Of a DNA stretch of 64,000 nt, positions 34,911 to 48,908 are shown in pieces. The first letter of the stretch is position 1. Each line of letters starts with the position of its first letter. The stretch covers positions 13,268,001 through 13,332,000 of the forward strand of contig CM114275.1 in assembly GCA_050084515.1 (NCBI GenBank), read 5' to 3'. Made by a program: the position numbers and the translations under genes. Source of the stretch: Blasia pusilla (taxonomy: Eukaryota; Marchantiophyta; Marchantiopsida; Blasiales). Under the pieces are notes generated by a model. It ran no database searches. It was not told the DNA's origin and saw only the letters and a list, made by a program, of their open reading frames with translations.

Positions 34911-35500
34911 TAAGAATGCCTACCTGCTGGATGTGTATCCCATCGCCAACCATGGCAACTGAAGGTCCCAATCTCCTAGGTGACCTCTTTGCAAGCCATA
35001 CTTGCGTAGTCCTCTCTTCACCGTCTGCACAACTCGCTCCGCTGGTCTATCCGCCTCAAGATGATCTCTCGAAGTAGTGTGGAGGTCGATCAATGCCTGA
35101 TCACACAAGGCCTGAAACTCCCCGCGGAACTATGTACCCTGGTCTGTCAAAACCTCAGCTGGTGCACCGTAATGACTCAACAATCGATCTAGGAAGGCAT
35201 ACGCTACTCCCTCACTCGCTTTGTCAAGCAATGCAACCAACTCTATCCACTTCGAGAAGTTCTCGACCATCACCAACACATAATAACTTGCAACACATGT
35301 GTGCCCTCCCATCAAAACCGTCTGGCTTGCTGTAGGATCAGATCCCGCTCTTTAGCACCCATTATGCTTGCAACACTGACAATACGCAGGTACTCCAAGA
35401 CCACTCCATCATAGTGAATATCTCGGCCACCTGTCGTCTCCTCACCGGCCTCTGGATCTAAGGACTCTCCATTAGACCTCGCCATTGAATTCTTAGCAAT
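34911..35500 (-). pseudogene. Integrase fragment (second gypsy copy)
   Basis: This contains ADRPAERVVQTVKRGLRKYG, where the Glu of the DDE triad sits within a typical integrase helix, followed by WDLQLPWLAMGY. It also contains YVLVMVENFSKWIELVAL of the core. The integrase C-terminus and PHD finger lie beyond MULE-1 at 21954-22540. Confidence 0.8.
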
Positions 35501-36390
35501 CTAGCTCTCCATAGCCAACAAGCTCAAATAGGCTGATGCATGCCATCCTGGCACCAACTCCTCATCACTCTCACCATGCCGACGAGCTCCAGTTGTATCT
35601 TGCTGACTCGAGCATGGGTTACGGCTCAAACCATCTGCATCCTGGTTGAGCATCCCAGGTCTATGCACCACTTGGAAGTCATACTCTTGCAACAAAAGAG
35701 CCCACCTTGCAAGCTTCCCTGTAGGCTTGTCCGACTCCATCAACCACTTAAGTAGCTGATGATCAGTAATGATGGTAAAGGGATTGTTGAATAGATAACA
35801 TCTAAAATGTGCGACAGCCCACACTACAGCCAAACACTCACCCTCATACGAGCTATACTTTGCCTCTGCAGCATTGTTCGAGTGACTAGCGTAAGCCACC
35901 ACAAACTCTCTTCCATCATCGTCATGCTAGGTGAGCACCGCTCCAAGCCCCAACCTGCTCCAATGGGTATGCAACTGGAAAGGACACCCCCTGATCGGTC
36001 TCCTGAATATGGGCGCCCATATTAAGGAGCATGTGAAATGCTCCATTGGGAGGATGAGCAAGAGATGAGCATTTCACATCTGTCCTTGAGCATGTGAAAT
36101 GCTCTCTCTTGCTCATCCTCCCAATGGCAATCCTGATCCACCTTGGTCATCAAGGTTAGCGACTTCGCAATCAAACTGAAACCCTTGACGTATCGTCGAT
36201 AGAAGTTTGCCAATCCCATAAATGCATGAACTCGACTCACATCTGTAGGGCGTGGAATGCGTGAAATAGCCTCTACCTTCGTCTGTTGCACACCAAGGCC
36301 CCTTGGGTATATTGTTTGACCCAAGTACTCGATCTGGCCATAGAAGAACTTGCACTTGCCTGGATGTAGCTTTAGCCCATATAATTGCAA
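35501..36390 (-). pseudogene. RNase H and connection domain (second gypsy copy)
   Basis: It reads VAYASHSNNAAEAKYSSYEG, AVAHFRCYLFNNPFTIITDH, then LARWALLLQEYDFQVVHRPG and NQDADGLSR, all standard Ty3/gypsy RNase H blocks. Upstream (36022-36390) is the RT thumb/connection (GLKLHPGKCKFF, EYLGQTIYPRG). A local inverted duplication at about 36020-36126 disrupts the frame. Confidence 0.85.
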
Positions 36391-37099
36391 TCATCGAAAC
36401 ACTTCCTTCAGATGTCGCTTATGCTCCTCAACCGTGGCGCTAAAGACTATGATGTCATCAATATAATACCTAGAAAAATCCAGACATGCCAAGATCCTAT
36501 CTATGACCCTCTGAAACTCAACCGGGGCGTTCTTTACCCTAAATGGTAAGAACCTCCACAGGTACAAACAATCCTTCCCGTGAGGATCGATGCCCCAAAA
36601 TATCATCTTCTCCGTGTCCTCCAATCTGATAGGCAGCTGATGCAAATCCCATGAACTGAAGACCTTTGCATGCCCAATGGTATCAAAGATCTCCTCAGGG
36701 GTGGGCATGGCATACCTATCGGACTTTGTCTACCGATCGATAGGTCGGTAATCTCCACACATATTTCCCCCTATCTGTCCAGTTGCCATGCACATCCTTC
36801 TTGGCGGGCATGATAGTGGCAGATGCATACTCTCCATGCGACATCTCCACTAGTCCTACTCCAACCAAGTCGTGGCTCCTACTCTCAATCAGAGCCCTCT
36901 CCATGTCACTGTATCGGTAGGGTCGTCGGAAGATTGGCGTGTCACACGACAACTCAATGCGGATCCCTGGACCCTTTAGCGTACCCAAATCATGCATACT
37001 AAATGCAAAACAACTCCTATAACTCCTAAGGAACTGGTATATCCGGCGCCGCTCTCCTCCTGTCAACTTAGGGACCATATCTGGCTCCCATGTCTCCAT
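36391..37099 (-). pseudogene. Reverse transcriptase (second gypsy copy)
   Basis: RT palm and fingers are nearly continuous in two frames: FRRPYRYSDMERALIE, ATIMPAKKDVHGN, FWGIDPHGKDCLY, then FSRYYIDDIIVFSAT with the intact YIDD catalytic pair. One frame change occurs near 36710. This copy is better preserved at the active site than element A. Confidence 0.9.
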
Positions 37100-37399
37100 C
37101 GTGACTATGGTAGAACTCTCCGACGCGGGTGTTGGTGGTTGCTATGGTGCAACATAGCAACCACCATGTCTCGGACAACAGAACTCTCATCTCCACGTGT
37201 AGTACCCGAAACCACGCTCGATGTTGTGGCTAACATCTCCTGGCGTACCTGCAAAATATCCCAAGAAGTCCAAGGGTGTCTCTCTCGATCAACCCTAGTG
37301 TGTTGATTTCCTTGGGTCTCGCCCCAGCCACTGCCTCAACGGCCTCGGTAGGCATGGGGCTCACCAACGCAACAGCTGTGATCCGTTGCATCCTCAAAT

Positions 37400-38136
37400 G
37401 ACCCGCTGCTCAGCTACTCCTAAGCTGAAAATCCATGTCAAGCAGTTCAGGTCCATCGCCTGACCCAAGACATGACGTCGTGATGCCTCTGATAGTGACG
37501 GTATTTTCGTCACTCATATGGGGAATCCCATCGCTCGTTCTCGCTCATCGGCATTGGGCTCCACCAACCTCTGTACTTGGTCATCCCAAAACAAGCCAGG
37601 TCCGGCCTCCTTGAATGCATAGGAAGCGGGAAAACTCACCAATGTGGGAAAGGCTGCCCATGGCGGTCGATCATATAGCCTCAGCGCCTGTGATCAACAG
37701 CTCGGATCCAATATAGAATCCACCAACAAATCATAGGGGCGCTCCACTCTCGCATATGCCCTCCGTAACACCTTCTGTGGTACCAAGTTGGTCCACTAAA
37801 GACGCGGGCGATGTGCTCAGGAACCCACACTCGCCGCATCTAACAACACTGCGGGGCCGATCCATGCGCGCACCTGATGTGCATTCGTCACCACGCGGGA
37901 CCTCGAATCGCCCAAAATTGGCACATTCTCCAAAATGTATGAAGGAGAATGAGGCTGATGCTCCTATAAATGTTGCAAGATCCGCATCATCTCCCAAAAT
38001 AACCTGGATCGAGTGTCAGCTAACCCGCTACCTCGTCCAACACTCGATTGGCCCTAACACGGCCAACCAGAAATGACCAAGTCTATGGTCCCTACCCGCT
38101 CCAAGTCCTACGCCCCCAACAATGAAATGTCCCTCG
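37400..38136 (-). pseudogene. DNMT fragment (second gypsy copy)
   Basis: Motif IV is readable near 38040-38080 as VISGWPC followed by a TAG, then GQSSVGRGSG and RSRLFWE. C-terminal motif remnants occur near 37440-37600. The N-terminal motif I part was lost at the CACTA-like junction. Presence in a second copy shows that the methyltransferase is a family feature. Confidence 0.8.
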
Positions 38137-39176
<1,040 letters not shown>

Positions 39177-39589
39177 GAGGTGCGGTAAGAGGAGAGGAAG
39201 AGAGGAGAGAGGAGAGAGGAAACTACCTTCAACCCAAAGAGATACTTTTTTTTGAAGAGAGTTTCCTATGATTTGAAGAGAGTTTCCGTTGGGTTGAAGA
39301 GAGGAAACTTTTTGTGTGATTTTTTTTTCACTTTTCTTCTCAGTTCTTAAGCACTCCCACAGATTTTTTTTCCTCTTCCACATTTTAGCAACCCATGTGA
39401 GTCCGACGAGTTGCAAATTGCATAAAATTGAAAAATCTGTCGAATCATAAGTGTGGAACCAATCACTTTTTCCATTCAAGGTCTGGAAAAAATCTATCAT
39501 TTGCCTTGGGCTGAATAGAGTTCAAGCTCAAAGTGAAGGTTTTGGAAAATGAAAGAACAATTTAAAACCTCATTTTGCATCCTCAAAGT

Positions 39590-42500
39590 GGTTTGTTTAG
39601 AATACTTCGCACTTCTTTGAGGGATAGAATTGGTTGGTGGATTCCTACTCCTACCTCCGACTCTCTTAAAACTACAAGCAATACATAGTACAAGTACTTA
39701 CAAGGGAAATACCTTTTGTCACTTGTCTCTCTTTCGACAAAGTCATCACATGAACATGTGGGAAAGCAACAGATGTGCACCACATACACCCCTGTGACAC
39801 TTGAATTTAGAGTGTTGTTCCTGACCCAATACATCCTTCCTATTCCATTGCCATTGTGGACATCTTTGGTGGCGATGATCTCCATTTCTGCCTCTCGAGC
39901 TTATGCAACTCGCTTTGCTCTCTCCACTGTTGGCCTACACATTATAATTCTCTTCAACCCATTTCTAGACTCAAACATAAATAGTGGATTGTGATCATCC
40001 ACCTTCTCCGGGTACATGTTGACATCAATCTTGGGTTGAATACGAAATGCGAAGGTCTATATAATGCGAACATGCTCCGAACTTCCCCCGTCTATGAGTC
40101 TGAAACCGGCACTTGTAAGATTGTCCACTTCATCTTGAGTGCAGTTCGTGCCTGCGGCGATGGGCCAAATCGTGGGGGTATTCCCGGGAGCTCCAATGGC
40201 AGCCGGATAAGACTTCCGGAAAGTGCAAGATTCATTTGGGCAGAAGAAGTACTTCAATTGATCCCCGGTCCTCGTGAAACGATCAAAGGTTTTGAGTCCC
40301 CAAAACCCAGGCAGAGGTCGTCCAGTCCTTGTACAGTTCTTATTTAGGAAAGTGCCGCATGCTCTCCTAATGCCATCAGATCCTGCCCTGCAGGTGGGTC
40401 CATGTCCAAGGTTGCTCCGAGATATATGCCACCGTTTTAGGTTGCAATCCACCTCCATTACCGGAATCCCATATTGTTGAACCACCCCAGTGATAGGATG
40501 TTGCGAACTTCCAGAAACTGAGGGCTTTTGAAATAAAACATTCACTGATTTTGGAGAAGTCACTCCATCACGGATTTGGGACGCGTCCGGGGTCCCCAAA
40601 TACCTGGGCGGTGTAATTTCCTCATCCAAATCAATCACCGGATTCGTTCCTCGATCTTTCGCCTCTTCACCGCTCAAGTCAAGATACTTACCGGTCTCCA
40701 CGAGTCTCGTTCGATCGCTTTACCACCATCCAGATGGGGACGTCTTGAAACCCGCCCACGAATATCCCCACCTATGTACGCGTCTTGCTCGAGTGGAGTT
40801 CCAACTACGCACCGGTTGAAGGCCCGACATACAATTTTTCATCACGAGATCTCACACGGCCCTACGACATAGAGCTCGTAGATCGACGGACCTTTTCCTT
40901 TTGTTATGCCTTTTGTGAGAAAGATATGGGATGCTGCAGACTGTAGCATTGCTCTTGCCTGGTCTTGTTGGCATGCCTCCACAAGTGAAATTCGTTGGCA
41001 TGCTTGTGACGACCTCCAAGAGGAATGAACACTTTCTGCTCCACTTGTGTTGGCGCAGAGGACATTTTCATGAACGTTCAATCCCTGCAACGACGGCAAT
41101 GTTAGAAGGGAACGAAAATAACTCAGGAGTCAAAGAAATAAGCAACATGTCGGAACCAGACGGGTTGTAGGCCCGAGGCATCCCATGAACGACTCTGCGA
41201 CCCGTCGGGTCCCGACGTGTTGTAACCTTATACCCACCTACTGCAACCCGTCGGAACCCGACGGGTTGCAAGGCCAAGGCATCCCATGAACGACTCTGTG
41301 ACCCGTCGGGTCTCGACGGGTTGCACACTCGGGTTGCACCAAACATCTGGATGCAACCCATCGGTTTCCATCGGGTTGCACCCTTGGGCAACCCGTCAGT
41401 TTCCGTCGGATTGCACACTCCGGCAACCTGTCGGATTCCGTCGGGTTGCACACTCGGGCAACCCGTCGGTTTCCGTCGGGTTGCACACTCGGGCAGCCCG
41501 TCGCATCCGACACCTTGCTTGGTTTCTTGGGTTTGAAATCCATATAATTCCCACGCTTCTCACCCTGAGCTACAACTTTACAAACAATTCTCAACGTGAG
41601 CTTGACAAGACAAAATAGTGAACTCACCTGCCGCATGAAGTTTCCCCATTGTCTTATACGTACAGTCCACCAACTCAACCGAGAGCACAACTCTTTGTAC
41701 TTCCCCTCAATTGCATGCTTCCTCCACCACCCATGAAGTTCTTCCTGGCAGTCCATGGCCTGCTTCAAGGTTTTTTTGTCCTTGGAGCGTTGGAGTAGAG
41801 TGACATGCTCTGTCCTCTTATTCTCCTTGATGCAAGATTTGGTGTACCGGGTCACAGACTGTTGCCAATGGAAAGGTGCATTTTCCGCCATGAACCCATA
41901 AATTTCCGGAGGTGGCCTTTTGTTTTCCTTCACCACCTCCAGTAAGAGTAACCAACACATCTTCAAACTGCCAACGTCTTCTGCCTTTACTTCACAGACA
42001 AATATAGTTTTGAGTCCCTTCTCCACATGGTCATAAACGTGAGCACCCATTGTCAACCATCCGTTTAGCACTCTGTAGCAAATATCAAAGCTTACCCAGC
42101 TCCCGTAAAGATCTTCCCCTTCCCTCATTCGATCTATAAGATCGAGGCCACTCGACGGACCTGTGGTTGACATTTTGAAGACATAGGCCCTGGATCCCTC
42201 GCCTCCTTGGCCCATGAACTACCATCTCTGAATGAATGGAAATCTGGAGTTGGCCTTGATTCTGGCGATGGCATCCATTTCGGCCGTCTTTCCATCCGAA
42301 CTCGATCGACGCAAACAAATTCGGAAGCATTCAGGATCAGCGAGAAATGCGAGATTTTCCCAGAGTTGTTTCTCCTCAACCGCCGTGATCTTGCCTTGTC
42401 CAAGGATTCCAAGCAATTGTTCACAAATTTGTGATGCCGTTGTAAGCTTGATCACTCCGAGCTTTGAACCCGGAGAGTTTTTGTAGACCTCGGCTACTTT

Positions 42501-43035
42501 CTTCGCCACATCCTCCTTGATGTGTCTTTGAATTGCATCGGTCACAGGATGAGTGTGGGAGCCAACATGAACTACCACCCTTGTATACTCTGACGTGGAG
42601 CCCAAGTCATGGACAATGAAAAATATGTATGCAGGACACGCTCCAACGCAGAAGGGCGATGCCTGACAATGAGGACATTGATGGCCTCCCGGCGGTATTG
42701 TGGCACCGACCTCGTATGGAGTTTCTGCATTCTTGGGGGGGAATTGCGACGTATTGACTCGCCCGTTGCGCTCTAGATACGGGCATGCTGGACTTCTACA
42801 CTCCAAGGCTCCAACGCATTGGTGGCTGGAGACAATCCAAGGACCATCTGGGATGGAAGCACTGGTCCGTTGGAGCCTGCACCATCGATGACAATCAGAC
42901 TTTCTGTCCATACCCTTCAGGCGTCCTCCATCCTTCTTTTGAGTAGGAGCAGCAAGTGGAGGCAACTCAAAAATGCAATTACCATCGTACGTGGGTGGCG
43001 GCTAAATCGACAAGGATGTGCTTGAACATTTTCAA
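39590..43035 (-). pseudogene. MULE transposase, copy 2 (Zn domain, DDE, SWIM)
   Basis: This is colinear with 22970-26455. The Zn domain is within 42219-42965 and continues in frame to SRFPFIQRW, where the same TAG found in copy 1 interrupts the frame before FMGQGGEGSRAYVF. The DDE core is long and clear: SFDICYRVLNGWL, HVYDHVEKGLKTIFVCEVKA, YGFMAENA. GAESVHSSW lies near 41020-41050 after the palindrome intron. The C-terminal SWIM finger reads CSCDDFVERE...FPCKY near 39680-39760, with the last ligand changed from His to Tyr. SWIM fingers are typical of MuDR-type transposases. Likely inactive, but it is the better template for reconstructing domain order. Confidence 0.85.
41150..41515. repeat. 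Palindrome array in transposase intron (MULE-2)
   Basis: This is colinear with 24475-24870, with the same inverted units but different point changes, lying between the same donor and acceptor. Arms and spacers have diverged between copies, yet pairing within units is largely kept. Confidence 0.8.
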
Positions 43036-43910
43036 GGGCAGAGACGAAAGCAAACTATTGCCTGATACTAGCAAGAGGAACGAGTAGGCGGAAACAGGGC
43101 CCGATTGGTGTCCGACAGATCCATTGAGGTTGATAACATCGGAATCTCTTGGGAAGAACAACATTGTTACGAAGCGTGCGGTTGAGTCGGCCGGATCTAC
43201 AGAGCTTGGAGTTGCAAACGAGAGCTTGGAGCACTAGGAAATTCTAGAACGTCTACTTGGGAAACAGACGATTCGTCGAGGCGGCCGTAAACTCAGTATT
43301 GACCATTTGCTCTGGTAGGAGATTCCATACTTTTACGGTGTGAGGTCATGGGTGGACCGTCTCACCTATTATGTCTTCGTACCTTCCACCTAACATCTTT
43401 GGATACAAAGATGGTTCCAATTGAAGAAGAAATCGAATAGACAGAAAATTTTCATCCATCTACAAAAGACTCACGAGCTTGGGGTCGAATGATTTTACGA
43501 TTGAGGAAGGGCCGAGATAGCGCCACAAGTGAGCTTAACATAATTATCCATTCGAAGAAGATTCCTATAGGAGGAGAATGAGAATGAGAATGAGAATATT
43601 TAATTTATAGTGAATAGGAAACAGATACTCTTGACAGATTTTTACTGACAAGATGAATTCGGTGGGTGACATGTCTGACACAATGGATCCAATTCTGTAA
43701 CACATTCAATTCTGTTTCAATATGTTACCGGATTTGGGAAGCAGAGGGTTGCGCATCACACTTGGAACCCGTCGGAGTCCTGGTAACTCAGAAATTACCC
43801 GAAGCTAACCGAAGCCTGCAACCCGTCGGCATCGGACTGGTTGCACGCTTCTGCTAAACATTGTCGAAGCAAGCAACCCGTCGCTCTCCGTTGAGTTGCT
43901 AGGATACCGC

Positions 43911-45184
43911 TGTCGTATAGTAAAATCAACCAGTGTGTAAACTCCTTCGTCATTAAGTGTTAGATAGAGTTTCATTAGTATTAAGTAAATTGGCTTAGAA
44001 AAAGGAGATTCTTATGTTTAAACCTCTTTATGGTGCCTCTTTTATGCGGGCCCAACTTTAGGAAAAGGAGGTAATAAATAAAAGATGACTTTATAAAAGT
44101 AAAATAGTTGCTTTAATGAAAAGCAAAAGTAGTCTTGGTTGGTGGCTAGGTTAGTTGGGGTAATTTGGAAAATATCATGTGGGTAAAAGAGGATATTTTG
44201 GAAGAGATAAGAGGAAATCTACTTGTGTCAAAATGAGATTGGCTAAGCCTTGGGAGGAAGCCATGTGGCACAAGATAAGATAAGCTCTATTTCGTACTCT
44301 TGTGGATCCCTTGTGAGTATATAAAGAGGAGGGACCTTCAAGGGTTCATCACCTTCTATTCCACATCTTGAGTCTCTCGTGTCTCTCTTGAGTGTATGGC
44401 TTTGGGATTGCTTGCTCTTCCAATGAGAGTGGATCACCCCTCTTGGGAGAGTAACTTGATCATCATCTATTCTTCGAGAGGTTTCTAGAATGTGGTGTGT
44501 GTGTGGGGGGATGAGAGGTTTGTCACCGTAGAGGAGTTTAGTCATACTAAAATAGCGGATGTTTTGGCTTGTTACTTTCCCAAAGAGAGTGGATTACCCC
44601 TCTTGGGAGAATAACTCGCCAAAACCCATTCTTGAGGAGAGTAGAGAATGTCATCAAGCATGGATAGGGGTGGAGCACTAGCCGTGCCCGACTTTCCTTT
44701 CCTCAATCCTTACCATGTCAAGGTACTCTTTGTAGATAGGCACCTTTGGTTCACTCGCTATTTAGTTTATCACTTTGGGGAGGCGTTCATGAACCAGTCA
44801 TGCAATCTCCAACTCAGGTGATTCTTCCTATCGTCATATATGGAAGGACATGGGATTGTACTTTGTATGTCCTTATATAGCGATCCATGGATGTCAATAG
44901 GCCTGGTCAAGTAGGGTTTAACACTAGTTGTGCTATCTTCCTCGTGTACAAACGTAAAATAGTTTATAGGGATTTTATAGTTAGGAATTTCGGGGTCCGA
45001 TGTTACGAAGAAGTGATCGCCTCGGCACTTCCATTTGTGATATACTATCGTGAGAGAATGGAGAGTGTACATCATAATTTTGTATTGAAAAAGGAGAACT
45101 TATTAGAGAGTTCACCTTGCATCGACCGCATCTACCGCAGCTAGAAGGCCCGCCCTTGCTCGAAGAAAGATTCTCGACACGACA
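43911..45184. mobile_element. 1.27-kb LTR-like insertion in MULE-2
   Basis: It is absent from the matching site of MULE-1 (about 27328). It starts TGTCGTATAG and ends CACGACA, the inverted TG...CA ends of LTRs, and is flanked by CCGC on both sides. It contains TATATAAAG near 44316 but no long reading frame. I read it as a solo LTR, type unknown; a short TIR element with a 6-bp ACCGCT duplication would also fit. Confidence 0.6.
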
Positions 45185-45841
45185 CCGCTCCTTCTTGCTC
45201 AAAGATGCCGGAGGCGTGCAAACCGTCTGTTCCCGACGAGTTCCGCGGGTGCCTCGCCTTTTAGCCCAAAGACGGCGAGGCGTGCAACCCGTCGCCGTCC
45301 AACGGGTTGCGCAAGGGCCTCGCCTTGTGGTGCGGCCGCCCGGACTCGGCGACTTGCACGGGAAGCCATCGTTCCTAACCCTTGATGAGGGAAGCGTGCA
45401 ACCCAATAGTCTCCAACGGATTGCCCAAATACTTCCAGTTCCCGTCCCAAATACGGCGGAGGCGCGCAACATGTCGGTCTCCGACGGGTTGCGCGGGTAC
45501 CTCGCGTTGTTTTCGAAGACGAGCGGAGGCGCTCAACCCGTCGGTCTCCAACGGTTGTTTCGCGCCGCGTGGCGGCGTACCCAGGATGGCGAGGCGCGCA
45601 ACATGTCGGTCTCAAGCGGGTTGCGCTGGTACCTCGTGTTCTTTCGAAGAAGACGCGGAGGCGGTCAACCCGTCGGTCTCGATGGGTTGCTTTCGCGCCG
45701 CAGGCGGCGTACCAGGATGGCGGAGCGCGCAACTGTCGGACTCCAAGCAGTTGCGATTTTTCACGCCCGGACTTCCGTAATATCCGACGTCGCCGTCGAA
45801 AGGACGACGGGACCCAACGGTCAGCCCAACGGCTAGAAAAG
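45185..45841. repeat. Promoter-proximal palindrome array (MULE-2)
   Basis: This continues the array that begins near 43765 and was split by the 1.27-kb insertion. The units match 27340-27900 of MULE-1. It ends just before the TATA box at 45842. Confidence 0.75.
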
Positions 45842-45849
45842 TATAAATA
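45842..45849 (+). promoter_or_regulatory. TATA box of MULE-2 second gene
   Basis: TATAAATA is conserved with 27992-27999 and lies about 270 bp upstream of the ATG at 46118. Confidence 0.6.
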
Positions 45850-47303
45850 GGGCAGAAATCGCTCATTTCCGGTTTCTCATTTCACGATCTTCATTCCTCA
45901 CTCCTCACTCTCTCAGCAAGCTGATCGATCTGAAGGGGCATTTCACGCGACACATCGCGAGTCGGCGGGGAGGGAACGAGAGCGAGACGGTTCGACCGAG
46001 CGATATCAAGACGATTCGAGCTAACCATCAAGGCGAGACAAGCTCCCATCTCGACATCAGCAAGGCGACTGATCAAGGGATTCGTCGTGGACATAGGTGG
46101 AGGCATTTCCGGCAAAAATGACGAGGAAAAAAACACAAGCCAACAAGTCTGGGAGCTTCACTCCCAAGTCCATTAGGACTCCTGCGTTAGCTTCTCCTGG
46201 GCCTTGTTCGGCGAATGAAATTAGGCAGCAGGAAATCGAGGAGCGGGTAAGGGAAGCGGAGATGCACAACCAAGTGCTTCTGGCGAGACGTGTTCAAGCG
46301 GCGCTAGATAAACAGAACGCAGAGGCCGAGACGTCGCAGGCCTTGAAGAAAAGGATCGCAGACGAAAAGAGAGAAAAGAAGCGTCTGGACGCGTCGGTGA
46401 GGAGGGCAGAATTGGCTAAAGCGAGGCCGGAAAAAGCGATAGCCATTGACTATAGCCCAGCCCGTCCAACCGCAAGTGTTGAGATGCGGGAAATGTCCCC
46501 CACGAAGTCCGGGGACACAATCAACATAGTGGAAACAACACCTGTTCAAATCGATCACGACGAGGTCATGAGGACCGCCAGCGTGGAGATGGTGGACATG
46601 GCCGAAGAAGCCGGAGAGCGGTCATTCTTGACTCCAGTCCCGGCGGAGGACATCGACCTCTATCGGATCGACGAGTTCCCTGTCAATTTTCCAGCCCCTG
46701 TCTCAGACAAGTTAGCTGGTCAAGAAACCGACTCCATTTTCGAGCGGGTAAGAGAGGTTCTGGGTTTTTTGAATTATGTGAATTGCAATTCATTGGGATT
46801 TCAGTGTAGCTTATTCCTCTTGTCCCGGTTCTGACAGGTGGTAAAGCAAATGGCACTCATGGAGGGCCACAACGCCCCGAGGATTCCATTATGCCGATTA
46901 AGGACAATGGAATACGTCCGCGAAATACAGTCCGACGAGGACATCGCAAAGCTAAAACAATCGGCGGCGGCAAAGATCCACGTCGATGACTTTCCTCCCT
47001 TCTTTGTTCAGCCTTACAACGAGCATGGAACCCAAGCTCAGTTACCGAGGAGGACTTGGAAAAGCTCGACACATTCGGAGGATGCGAGACCAGGACTTGA
47101 AGGCAAGTTGAGGGCACGGAATTCATTTGGATGAGGAATGCATTTCTTCATCCGGGATGGAAATCACAGGTTCATGGCGTGGACCAAGTTTGCGAAGGAG
47201 CGCCCAACTCATTGGAGGCACATTTTCTGCGTGAAGGCGGTGGTCCTTCACCCATACCCTCATCACATGGCGCGGTGGAGATGGCAATGCATGCCATGAA
47301 CAC

Positions 47304-48000
47304 GTGAGTATCTTTAACACTTTTGCAACTCGTCGGACTCCGGCGAGTTGCTCGATTGATGAATGGGTTAGGTTTGTTTTTGCGAAAGCAACGTCGCCGA
47401 CTCGACGGGTTGCTAGATCGCACGCTTTTCCGGATGTTTTTAAGATTGCAACTCGTCGACTCGACGGGTTGCTAGATCGCACGCTTTTTCGGATGTTTTT
47501 TAAGATTGCAACTTTCGTCGGACTCGACGGGTTCTTGCCGATTGCACGCGCCGGATGTTTTTAAGATTGCCTTCGTCGGACTCGGCGACTTGTTTGATTG
47601 AACAAAGATTTAACTAGTTTTTGGCCAATGCCAAAAACTCGTCGGACTCCGACGAGTTGCATTCTTCAAAAAACAACCTCACAAGGCGGCCTATCGAGCA
47701 ACCCGTCGGACTCTGACGGTTTGCTTTGGGCCAAAAACTAGTTAAATCTATGTTCATCAAACAAGTCGTCGGAGTCCGACGAGTTGCAATCTTAAAAAAA
47801 CATCCGAAAAAGCGTGCAATCCAGCAACCCGTCGGAGTCCGACGAGTTGCTTACCTGGCATTAGCAAATCTGAATGCAATCCGTCGGAGTCCGACGGGTT
47901 GCATCATTTAGCTTGTTGCTAGAATCCGACCCTGAGCTATGACGACCCGTCAGAGTCCGACGGGTTGCAGGAACCCATGTAATTTCCTGACGGGTTGAGT
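47304..48000. repeat. Palindrome array in intron 2 (MULE-2)
   Basis: The intron between 47303 and 48013 carries about ten inverted units (for example GTCGGACTCCGAC, CGTCGGAGTCCGACG). A larger inverted arrangement around 47590-47780 can fold on itself (TAACTAGTTTTTGGCC with GGCCAAAAACTAGTTA). Confidence 0.8.
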
Positions 48001-48908
48001 TTGGATGTGCAGGATTGTGTCGGAGGGGAATGTCACCCACCACTAGATCCAGGACTGCGATCAGGTGAGGAAGGTGCTTACGACGCACCCGGGAGAGTAC
48101 AGGAGTCTTGGGCGATGCCCTCGTCAATCATATGCTTGCAAAGGGTGCTCAGATTAAGAAGAAAACTTGGGCAAACAAGTTTATTTCTCAAGATGCAGCC
48201 GTAACCATCCTTTCTTTGGTCGAAGATACAAAGCCGCAAGAAAAGCGCTGGACCGAGGCGGAGCGGAGGGAGAAGGTATATCCGTCTGAGCGCGCCAAAT
48301 TCATCCAAGCTGCAGTATCTGCTGCAACGAAATACACGGCGAGCAAGATGCAGCGATACATTAGCATTCTCAACCCCGAACTTGGTCCGGAGTTCTACAA
48401 GGAGCTCAAGGCGATTATCAAGCGTCAGCGGAAGAGGGATGAAGATCCGCATGGTCGGATTGGGGAGAAAGTGTCGCTGGATTGCGTGCATCGTTTTGCG
48501 TTATCCGGGATTAGCGAGTTCAGGAGGATACGATTGATGAAAATCAGTCTCGAGGGCTCAAAGGCCCAGAAGAGGGCGGCACACCATCCTCCGGGTGTGT
48601 CTGATCCAGTGATCTCGCATTGGCAACGCGAATGGTCATTCTGGGACGCGTTATGGTAATCGGAAGTCGTCTTTGGGCCGACGGTCTGCAAGCGGAGCTC
48701 AGAAGATTATAGCCCATTCCGCCGGAAGCAAACCTTGAAAGTTTTGGAGATTACGAGGTTTGGCTCGACGACATCCGGGACAAGCCAACCAAGAACCCTG
48801 GATTCAAGACCATGTTCAAGGTTTGCGTCCTCCCTCAGGCAGAGCTTGACGAAGAAGTAGAGGGTAACAAACGGGATCAAGCCCAGAAGAAGCGAGATCT
48901 ACATGAGC

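Larger units (their letters stand above)
34911..38136 (-). mobile_element. Second gypsy copy (part 2 of 2), cut by CACTA-like end
   Basis: This continues the copy interrupted at 22562: integrase (34911-35500), RNase H (35501-36020), RT (36130-37100) and DNMT (37400-38136). The family order is thus confirmed in an independent copy. It stops inside the DNMT, where a CACTA-type terminus starts. Confidence 0.9.
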
